29,636 bases of DNA from a virus. Shown piece by piece: positions 12,336-16,909 of this stretch. The notes beneath the pieces are model-generated. The model saw only the letters and a list, made by a program, of their open reading frames with translations, made no database searches and had not been told where the DNA came from. A program made the position numbers and the translations under genes. Position 1 is the first letter of the stretch, and each line of letters begins with the position of its first letter. The DNA is taken from IMG/VR virus record IMGVR_UViG_3300011116_000444, positions 1 through 29,636 of that record; one strand, 5' to 3'.

Positions 12336-12610
12336 TCGCTTTCTCCCTCTACTATTGTGAATGATCCGTAATCTGCTACTTCATTGCCATAGTTTGCTCG
12401 CGCCTTCTCTATAGCTCCCTCGATATCGCTTGCCTTAATGGTGGCATTAAATACCATTGCATACTCTTTCATAGCTTCTCCCTCTTTCTCTATACAGGTG
12501 GGGCAGATATTGCCCTCTCCCTCTTGATCGTCAAAGTAATCTTCGCACTCCGCACACTTCACCTCATTGAGCTGGTGAAAAGTCCAGGAGTCTCCCGCGT
12601 AATAGCTCAT
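12332..12610 (-). CDS. Zinc-ribbon plus alpha/beta domain protein
   Basis: This 92-aa protein has CAEC (Cys19, Cys22) and CPTC (Cys36, Cys39) in its first half, a typical zinc ribbon. The second half begins at Met47 (MKEYAMVFNATIKASDIEGA) and looks like a separate small alpha/beta domain (strand, helix IEGAIEKARANYG, strand FTIVEG). It may be a fusion of two small phage modules. The C-terminal EGESE is encoded by the ribosome binding site of the next gene. Confidence 0.65.
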   Translation of the reverse strand: MSYYAGDSWTFHQLNEVKCAECEDYFDDQEGEGNICPTCIEKEGEAMKEYAMVFNATIKASDIEGAIEKARANYGNEVADYGSFTIVEGESE

Positions 12611-12843
12611 TATTCTCCCTCTCCCGCGTCTATCTTGTGCCAGATATGGTAATTCTCTATCAGCTTCTCAATGATCTCTATACAATTAAAATCGCTATAA
12701 GCACTAGATTCTAATTGTGATGCTCTTACTATCAGCTCAAGGGTGTGCCCGTCTATTGCGTCTATACCTTCTACATATTCGCTGTAGCTCGCAAAGCTAT
12801 CGGCTAGCTCTACTAGCTTGCTATCTGGCATTAAATCGGTCAT
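12610..12843 (-). CDS. 77-aa helical acidic protein
   Basis: The product starts MTDLMPDSKLVELADSFASY and is mostly helical and acidic (ELIVRASQLESSAY, CIEIIEKLIENYHIWH), ending in GEGE. ATGA and TAATG overlaps join it to the genes on both sides. No family is recognised. Confidence 0.6.
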   Translation of the reverse strand: MTDLMPDSKLVELADSFASYSEYVEGIDAIDGHTLELIVRASQLESSAYSDFNCIEIIEKLIENYHIWHKIDAGEGE

Positions 12844-12947
12844 TTACTTTCTCCCTCTTTCCCTAGTTGGTAGGCTCTCTCACAATTCCAGCAAAAGCCT
12901 TGCTTGCTTACTTCATCTATCTCATAACCGCAATTTTTACATCTCAT
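12840..12947 (-). CDS. 35-aa zinc-ribbon peptide
   Basis: The product starts MRCKNCGYEIDEVSKQGFCW and has exactly two CxxC pairs (Cys3/Cys6 and Cys19/Cys22), the minimum for a zinc ribbon. ATGA overlaps on both ends support it. Confidence 0.65.
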   Translation of the reverse strand: MRCKNCGYEIDEVSKQGFCWNCERAYQLGKEGESK

Positions 12948-13192
12948 AAGTAGCTCTCTTCAAGATAATCATCCGTGAGCTGATCTAGTAGGGATGCAAG
13001 AGAGTCTCCCTCTTTATCGTCATCCCATTCAAGCTCCCAATCGGGAGTGTCTTTACCGTCTAGCATTAGGTAATAACCGTCATAGCTATCCCAATGCAAA
13101 AGCGCGGAATACTCCACGCCCTCTCTCTCAAATGTAACCCGCTTATCGTAGGCGGTATCTTGCTTAGTAACGCTCTTAATTGTTATAGCCAT
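12944..13192 (-). CDS. 82-aa acidic alpha/beta protein
   Basis: From the ATG at 13192 (CAAGGAT upstream) the product begins MAITIKSVTKQDTAYDKRVT, followed by strands with YSALLHWDSYDGYYLMLDG and an acidic end (WELEWDDDKEGDSLASLLDQ). It is rich in Asp and Tyr. It could be a DNA-mimic-type inhibitor, but this is only a composition argument. It is the first gene after a 115-bp gap with hairpins. Confidence 0.6.
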   Translation of the reverse strand: MAITIKSVTKQDTAYDKRVTFEREGVEYSALLHWDSYDGYYLMLDGKDTPDWELEWDDDKEGDSLASLLDQLTDDYLEESYL

Positions 13193-13215
13193 ATCCTTGC
13201 CCTCTCTCTCCCTCG

Positions 13216-13294
13216 CCCGCAAGCTAGCGGGTAGGTCTGCCCTAATGGTTAGGTGCAGACTACCGCACTCTCCCCTAGTGTTGCAAGAGAGTGC
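13216..13294 (-). promoter_or_regulatory. Three consecutive stem-loops in an operon gap
   Basis: The 114-bp gap between two small genes holds three stem-loops. They are 5 bp (13216-13220 with 13227-13231), a 14-15 bp bulged stem (13231-13245 with 13249-13263, one bulged G and one bulged T, loop TGG), and a perfect 8-bp stem (13265-13272 with 13287-13294). None has a T tract. They may stabilise the mRNA, mark a processing site, or act on translation of the next gene. Confidence 0.5.
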
Positions 13295-13306
13295 GATAGT
13301 ACGCGT

Positions 13307-13459
13307 CTAATTTATTGAGTAGCTTGCATCCTTTGCAACGCTCTCGCCATATTGCTCCGCAATGATCTCTCTCGCTCGCGCAATAGCCTCGCTATCGCCT
13401 ATAGCCTCAAGCGAGATCGCCTCACCTTTGAGATCAACTAGCACGGTGAAATCTTTCAT
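13307..13459 (-). CDS. 50-aa small protein
   Basis: The product starts MKDFTVLVDLKGEAISLEAI and has a helix with DSEAIARAREIIAEQYG, a beta-beta-alpha arrangement. The ATG overlaps the stop of the gene before (ATGA). It resembles other short phage alpha/beta proteins (strand FTVxV, helix AIARAxExI) of unknown function. Confidence 0.6.
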   Translation of the reverse strand: MKDFTVLVDLKGEAISLEAIGDSEAIARAREIIAEQYGESVAKDASYSIN

Positions 13460-13635
13460 AGCTCATCCTCTCCGCATTCGCATAGATGCCCGCACGAATA
13501 ACAGACATAAGCGCCCGTAAAGTGTAAGCTGTAACCGTAATGCCTTTTTCCATTCATATCCTCTCCGTAGTACCTCCCGCGCTCATCCTGTAGGGTCGCT
13601 CCGTCATAGGCTCTAGTCTGCTCTAGGGTAATCAT
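13456..13635 (-). CDS. 59-aa Cys-rich protein
   Basis: From ATG 13635 (ATGA overlap) the product begins MITLEQTRAYDGATLQDERG and ends with a Cys cluster (YVCYSCGHLCECGEDEL): Cys-x2-Cys and Cys-x-Cys, a likely zinc knuckle. The middle is rich in Tyr/Gly. The upstream extension of the frame overlaps the previous gene and is not needed. Confidence 0.6.
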   Translation of the reverse strand: MITLEQTRAYDGATLQDERGRYYGEDMNGKRHYGYSLHFTGAYVCYSCGHLCECGEDEL

Positions 13636-14063
13636 TCGCTCTCCCCCTCTTCTGTATTCTGGAAGGCTTGATCGGCTACCGCATCCCATAATTGACGCAT
13701 AGCACAGAAGAGATATTGAGCGTGCAGATCGGTGATGCTAGGGTAATCTCGCCCGCCATTCATATCCTGTACCTCAGCATCTAGCTCATTGCTAGCCCAT
13801 AGGCTTAGCTCTTGCACGCGCTTATTTATATTGCTGTAATAATCCTCACACTCACTATTGGCAAAGTCTGCCCCTAGATCACGGAGATCGTCTAGCGTGT
13901 ACTCACGCTCACGGTCTAAGAATTCCTGCATCCGTTGCGCGGTATCTTTGATTTCACCTAGCCAGCTAGCCCCGCCCGCAATATCGGGCAGAAGGTTGAA
14001 GATATCGTACAGCTCGCCCGCCTCAATCTTGCACAGCGTAGCGGTTAATTGCTTACCATTCAT
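13632..14063 (-). CDS. 143-aa helical protein
   Basis: The product starts MNGKQLTATLCKIEAGELYD and is mainly helical (DTAQRMQEFLDREREYTLDD, NINKRVQELSLWASNELDAE, YLFCAMRQLWDAVADQAF). AAGAGGCAAGG gives a ribosome binding site. I do not recognise the family. It follows the clamp gene after a 100-bp hairpin-containing gap. The EEGESE end encodes the next Shine-Dalgarno. Confidence 0.6.
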   Translation of the reverse strand: MNGKQLTATLCKIEAGELYDIFNLLPDIAGGASWLGEIKDTAQRMQEFLDREREYTLDDLRDLGADFANSECEDYYSNINKRVQELSLWASNELDAEVQDMNGGRDYPSITDLHAQYLFCAMRQLWDAVADQAFQNTEEGESE

Positions 14064-14111
14064 AGCCTTGCCTCTTCTCTTTCATATTAGGGCGATCTAC
14101 CCTCCCCCACC

Positions 14112-14156
14112 CTCTCGCCTTAGCGAGAGAGTGAGAGATAGCCTACCGCGTAGGTT
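14112..14156 (-). promoter_or_regulatory. Two hairpins after the clamp gene
   Basis: A perfect 7-bp stem with a 4-nt loop (14112-14118 with 14123-14129) and a 5-bp stem with a 3-nt loop (14142-14146 with 14150-14154, extendable by a wobble and an A-T pair) lie between the clamp stop and the 143-aa gene. There is no T tract; this may be a partial terminator or processing site. Confidence 0.4.
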
Positions 14157-14164
14157 AGCCTCCC

Positions 14165-14779
14165 CTATTTGATACGCATAGGCATTAGGATCGCGCTCCA
14201 ATCAACCGCGCTATCGTTTTGGATGATGATATTCATAGGCTTACCATTGCCCGCAAAGTGGATGCTCACGCCTTTGCCTTTGCCCGCGATCTTTGCATAA
14301 TCTGCAAAGAATGAAGGGTTAAAGGTAGCTATCTCTTGCCCTACTAGTGGAGCGCTACCGTCTAGATACTTTTCATAGGGCGGATAAGTGCCAGCTACAA
14401 GGCTCACGGTTACAGCGTTACCGTGCGTGGATACGCTCAACATATCGCCTAGGTGAGAGAGAGTAACAGGCACAGTATTAGCTCGCGCTCCCTCGCCTTT
14501 AAGTAGGGCAAGGATGCGTTTAACATCTGCAAGCGCTACAAGGCTTGCGGGTAGCGTCTGCCCGCTAGTCTCAAGCGCAATAGCTCCGTGGATCAAGCGG
14601 TAACGATCCGTTGCGGTAGCGGTTAGGTGGATACCCGTAGCCTCAAGGCGCACGGTATTGAGTACGGGTAGATCATTCTTAGCGTGAGCGTGAGTCATAG
14701 CTCCCGCAAGTAGATCGCTAAGATCGCCTAGCTTAACCGTTGCGGTAGATAGCTCTTGAGCTGTAGTTACTGTGTCCAT
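14165..14779 (-). CDS. DNA sliding clamp-like protein (DnaN family, short)
   Basis: This 204-aa protein has a clamp-like layout: NDLPVLNTVRLEATGIHLTA followed by TDRYRLIHG (the 'TDxYRL' of DnaN), a central LADVKRILALLKG helix, TVPVTLSHLGDMLSV and VAGTYPPYEKYL, FNPSFFADYAKIAGKGKGVS, and a C-terminal SAILMPMRIK similar to the last strand of bacterial beta clamps. Bacterial DnaN has three domains in about 370 aa. This is enough for about two, so it may form a trimer like PCNA or T4 gp45, or be a remote variant. No DNA polymerase is in the window, so the partner is encoded elsewhere or by the host. It may also compete for host clamp partners. Confidence 0.75.
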   Translation of the reverse strand: MDTVTTAQELSTATVKLGDLSDLLAGAMTHAHAKNDLPVLNTVRLEATGIHLTATATDRYRLIHGAIALETSGQTLPASLVALADVKRILALLKGEGARANTVPVTLSHLGDMLSVSTHGNAVTVSLVAGTYPPYEKYLDGSAPLVGQEIATFNPSFFADYAKIAGKGKGVSIHFAGNGKPMNIIIQNDSAVDWSAILMPMRIK

Positions 14780-14943
14780 TACGCTACCGCCTTTACTCTT
14801 ACGCGAGATATGCGGAGGCGTGTCATAGGCTCATTCTCCGCATAGGTGCGGAGCTGATCTAACGCCTCGGATCGTGTTGCCTCGGTGGTGAGTACATCCC
14901 ACCCATATCCATAATTGCCTTGTAGCTCATATTCATATTGCAT
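14779..14943 (-). CDS. 54-aa conserved phage protein
   Basis: From ATG 14943 (AGAGGCAAAG upstream) the product begins MQYEYELQGNYGYGWDVLTT, then a helix (EATRSEALDQLRTYAENEP) and a strand with RLRISRVRVKA. The 'YEYELQGNYGYGWDVLTTE' motif is one I associate with conserved small proteins of actinophages and their hosts, without known function. It overlaps the clamp start by 1 bp. Confidence 0.7.
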   Translation of the reverse strand: MQYEYELQGNYGYGWDVLTTEATRSEALDQLRTYAENEPMTRLRISRVRVKAVA

Positions 14944-14987
14944 CTTTGCCTCTTTCATTTTCTTTATTCTGCTAGTTGCAGACCGCA

Positions 14988-15011
14988 ACGCTAGGGAATT
15001 ACCCCTAGCGT
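14988..15011 (-). promoter_or_regulatory. 9-bp perfect stem-loop upstream of the 54-aa gene
   Basis: The arms 14988-14996 and 15003-15011 pair without mismatch around a 6-nt loop. It lies 45 bp before the ATG at 14943 and has no T tract, so it is a candidate processing or translation-control hairpin. Confidence 0.45.
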
Positions 15012-15031
15012 CACGGTACGCCACTAGCTGG

Positions 15032-15163
15032 CTAATAATCTATCCCGCGTAGCTTGCAATATATCCAGTAGCTAACCTCGACTATTGCCCATAGTGCAAC
15101 GCCAGCGAGAATATAGCCCGCGATCATAAGCAACGCGCCTAGCGCATAGATAACCTCAAGCAT
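15032..15163 (-). CDS. 43-aa single-pass membrane protein
   Basis: The product starts MLEVIYALGALLMIAGYILA and runs on as a long hydrophobic helix (about residues 4-34), ending CKLRGIDY. Its ATG overlaps the stop of the zinc peptide upstream by 8 bp. No strong ribosome binding site is seen, so translation is probably coupled. Confidence 0.6.
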   Translation of the reverse strand: MLEVIYALGALLMIAGYILAGVALWAIVEVSYWIYCKLRGIDY

Positions 15164-15269
15164 TAGACCGCTCGCATATATCGCATATATTCGAGCCTAG
15201 GAAAAAAAGCTCGGGCAATAGGCGTAAGCACTTTGCGCACATAATGTACTCAATCTTATGGCGTGGCAT
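15156..15269 (-). CDS. 37-aa zinc-ribbon peptide
   Basis: The product starts MPRHKIEYIMCAKCLRLLPE and has two CxxC pairs (Cys11/Cys14 and Cys29/Cys32) around a hydrophobic core (LFFLGSN). The ATG overlaps the previous stop (TAATG). The size and spacing suit a minimal zinc ribbon. Confidence 0.65.
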   Translation of the reverse strand: MPRHKIEYIMCAKCLRLLPELFFLGSNICDICERSNA

Positions 15270-15823
15270 TAGCGATTATCCTCATTAGCTGGCAATTCTT
15301 GCGTGCGTGTCAATTCTGCAACTACTTTACTGTGCAATTCTTGCGCCATAATTGCGAAAGAATTAGGCGCTAAGCCTTGATCAAATATGCGTAGTAATAA
15401 CTTAGCTAGTGAATAGTCGCGTGCTAGACCGTTAGCGAGCGTTGCAAGCGCTCCCGCGCTATCGCCTAGGCGGTAAATATAGCTAGCTAGCACGGTCTCC
15501 ACGGGATACGCTGGCAATTCCGCGCTAATAATAAGTGCAGATAAACAGCGCAAGATATTTGCAACGCTTTCAACGCTTAACCCTTTACTAGATAATCCCA
15601 TAAGGTAATCGCGTAGCTGTAGGTTATTTTCTAGCGCGTAAGCGATTATATGTAAATCATCTAACGAAATTAGTGCGCTGTAATCGAAATCGCCTTCATT
15701 ATATTCTGGCTTATCTATAATAAAGGTGTTATGTGTTGCGATCTGCTTAATAACCTTATCTAGGGTTAGCTTAGCCTCGCCTGTAGTAATTGAATCAAGG
15801 TCTAACGCTGTAGCTGTAGTCAT
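15269..15823 (-). CDS. DUF4192-like conserved protein (tentative)
   Basis: The product is 184 aa and mostly helical. The stretch DDLHIIAYALENNLQLRDYL, then SVESVANILRCLSALIISAE, VETVLASYIYRLGDSAGALA, DYSLAKLLLRIFDQGLAPNS and a closing MAQELHSKVV recall actinobacterial and actinophage proteins of DUF4192 type, in which an Ala-rich helical array is shared with a longer host protein. I am not sure of the family. Four tetratricopeptide-like helix pairs are plausible. It follows the first gene of the leftward operon with a TAATG overlap. Confidence 0.65.
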   Translation of the reverse strand: MTTATALDLDSITTGEAKLTLDKVIKQIATHNTFIIDKPEYNEGDFDYSALISLDDLHIIAYALENNLQLRDYLMGLSSKGLSVESVANILRCLSALIISAELPAYPVETVLASYIYRLGDSAGALATLANGLARDYSLAKLLLRIFDQGLAPNSFAIMAQELHSKVVAELTRTQELPANEDNR

Positions 15824-15984
15824 TATTCAACCTTCCCGATAAGTGTTAGCACGCTACGGTAAGCGGTGATCTTGCCCCGCTGATATGTAATAAATTCAGC
15901 TGATAAATCCTCACCTGTACTTCTTACAAGCGCATTACTTAACAGCTCGCGCACTTCAGCGCGTATCTCTTGAATTGTGTCCAT
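15823..15984 (-). CDS. 53-aa first gene of the leftward operon
   Basis: The product starts MDTIQEIRAEVRELLSNALV, then EDLSAEFITYQRGKITAYRS and VLTLIGKVE: helices with charged faces. AGAGG lies before the ATG. As the promoter-proximal gene of a long operon it could be a regulator, but no HTH is obvious. Confidence 0.6.
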   Translation of the reverse strand: MDTIQEIRAEVRELLSNALVRSTGEDLSAEFITYQRGKITAYRSVLTLIGKVE

Positions 15985-16029
15985 ATTGAGCCTCTTTCAA
16001 TAAATGCACGGGGCTATCCCGTTAGCAAT

Positions 16030-16059
16030 AGTGTAGGGGTAGCTACCCTATTAGCGCAA
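16030..16059 (-). promoter_or_regulatory. Promoter with palindromic operator for the leftward operon
   Basis: Read leftward: TTGCGC (16059-16054), an 18-bp spacer, TACACT (16035-16030). The spacer contains a perfect 12-bp palindrome GGGTAGCTACCC (16037-16048), so a repressor bound there would block the promoter. Transcription would start near 16023, about 40 nt before the first gene. Promoter similarity is moderate (4 of 6 at each hexamer). Confidence 0.4.
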
Positions 16060-16060
16060 C

Positions 16061-16260
16061 GCTATCGGGCTAGCAATTAGATCGTGGCGAGCTGGCTACA
16101 CGGTAGACATTAGGCGCGGTTATGTCTAACGCGTTAGGTCTAGGCGGTTAGTTGATAGGTCTATGGATCGCGGTATCGCTGGAGCTATCGGGTTAGTTGG
16201 ATCGCAATAGCTGGCAGATAGTTAAGCGGTTAGGGCTATGGGGTTAGATCGTGCCAGCTT
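16061..16260. repeat. Degenerate repeat cluster (GGTTAG and GCTATCGGG words)
   Basis: Three imperfect copies share the order GCTATcGGGtTAG, GATCG, AGCTGGC: 16061-16098, 16184-16215 and 16235-16260 (the last with GTGCCAGCTT). GGTTAG occurs four times in 102 bp (16146, 16191, 16228, 16242). A 7-bp inverted repeat TAGACAT/ATGTCTA (16104-16110 with 16122-16128) lies among them. No gene is seen. The layout fits an iteron-type origin or a multi-site operator. Confidence 0.5.
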
Positions 16261-16464
16261 GAGAGAGTGCATTGCTAATGGCTTAGGGTCTGCCCGTTAT
16301 GTAGTCTGCCTGCCAGCCTTGCCCAACACGGCAGACATTCGCCCCGTATCTGCCTAGACATAAGCCGTTCAACTGTCTAACTGTACGGTATACCCTTAGA
16401 CCTACGCGGAAAGGGCGACCCCCTGTGTTAAACTTTTATGGCGTGCGGGTATATACTCCCCAAA

Positions 16465-16496
16465 CAAATATATTTGCTAAAGTGAAACGGATCCAA
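16465..16496 (-). promoter_or_regulatory. Leftward promoter candidate with 12-bp palindrome
   Basis: Read leftward: TTGGAT (16496-16491), an 18-bp spacer and TATATT (16472-16467). The -10 lies inside a perfect palindrome CAAATATATTTG (16465-16476). A further palindrome GTATATAC lies at 16449-16456. Transcription from here would give a long leader across the repeat cluster. Confidence 0.35.
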
Positions 16497-16525
16497 TATG
16501 CAGCTTGACCTGCACTTATACTGTA

Positions 16526-16541
16526 TGTGATTCAATTCACA
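16526..16541. promoter_or_regulatory. CRP-type operator TGTGA-N6-TCACA
   Basis: An exact TGTGA (16526-16530), 6 bp, TCACA (16537-16541), extended by one more A/T pair on each side (16525 and 16542). This is the consensus for cAMP receptor proteins, including the actinobacterial type. It lies in the AT-rich middle of the divergent control region. A TATAGT -10-like hexamer on the + strand (16581-16586) is about 59 bp from the centre to a start point, near the class I spacing; no good -35 is seen. Confidence 0.55.
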
Positions 16542-16604
16542 TTTGTAAAACGCAAACGACTGTTTTTTTAGCGCCTTATATATAGTAGGGGAGTAAAACG
16601 GGGA

Positions 16605-16682
16605 AGTGGTCCGGTTTACGAACCCTACGCTTCGGGTAGAACCCTTCGCGTAGCCCCCTAGGGCGAAGCGCCCAGTACCACT
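16605..16682 (+). other. 78-nt cloverleaf-like inverted-repeat element
   Basis: Four helices in cloverleaf order: an outer stem of 6 bp (16605-16610 with 16677-16682), arm 1 of 4 bp with loop TACG (16613-16616, 16621-16624), arm 2 of 6 bp (16625-16630, 16648-16653) with a symmetric TTC/TTC internal loop and a GGG/CCC inner stem (16634-16636, 16642-16644), and arm 3 of 5 bp with loop AAG (16661-16665, 16669-16673). Alternative long stems are possible (16628-16634 with 16664-16670). It lacks the T-loop, D-loop and CCA features of a tRNA. It is either a structured leader RNA or a DNA recognition site near terminase. Confidence 0.4.
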
Positions 16683-16792
16683 AAGCGGGCCATAGTTCTA
16701 TCTAAATATAGATCACTGGTATATCAGTATGTGAGACAATCTGACTAGTAAAATTATACAATCCCTAGTATAAAAGAAGAGCCATCACGGCG

Positions 16793-16811
16793 GGTGAATT
16801 ACAAATTCACC
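16793..16811. promoter_or_regulatory. 8-bp inverted repeat with 3-bp centre
   Basis: GGTGAATT and AATTCACC flank ACA without mismatch. It fits a dimeric repressor operator or a tight hairpin, about 100 bp upstream of the terminase start. TATACA (16755-16760) and TATAAA (16769-16774) just upstream are possible -10 elements. Confidence 0.5.
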
Positions 16812-16816
16812 TAGCA

Positions 16817-16842
16817 GACGTCACCACGTCGGCCGATTTTTT
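16817..16842 (+). terminator. Hairpin plus T6, first attenuator-like element
   Basis: A 5-bp stem (16817-16821 with 16826-16830), then TCGGCCGA (palindrome, 16829-16836) and six T (16837-16842). It is a weak terminator on its own but suggestive with the second T6 element just downstream. Confidence 0.35.
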
Positions 16843-16846
16843 ACAA

Positions 16847-16897
16847 GCCCAAGAGAGATCCCTAGCTACGGCTATATCGCTTGGGCCTACATTTTTT
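16847..16897 (+). terminator. Branched hairpin plus T6 just before terminase
   Basis: A 7-bp stem GCCCAAG/CTTGGGC (16847-16853 with 16880-16886) encloses a 4-bp hairpin (16863-16866 with 16871-16874, loop TACG) and is followed 5 nt later by six T (16892-16897). It ends directly before the terminase ribosome binding site (AGGGAG, 16898-16903), as expected for an attenuator. Confidence 0.45.
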
Positions 16898-16909
16898 AGG
16901 GAGCATCAC

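Noticed and set aside
13858-14172. A 104-aa frame on the + strand in the leftward block
   Set aside because: It mirrors the 143-aa gene; the product is Ser/Arg-rich shadow sequence without a ribosome binding site.
16061-16260. A CRISPR array
   Set aside because: The repeats are imperfect, of unequal length and unequally spaced, with no cas genes near; the Cas4-like nuclease belongs to the phage recombination genes.
16504-16522. TTGACC followed by TATACT as a rightward promoter
   Set aside because: Only 7 bp separate the two hexamers, so they cannot form one promoter.
16605-16682. A tRNA gene
   Set aside because: The cloverleaf shape is there, but no GTTCRA T-loop, no D-loop Gly pair, wrong arm lengths and no discriminator/CCA context.
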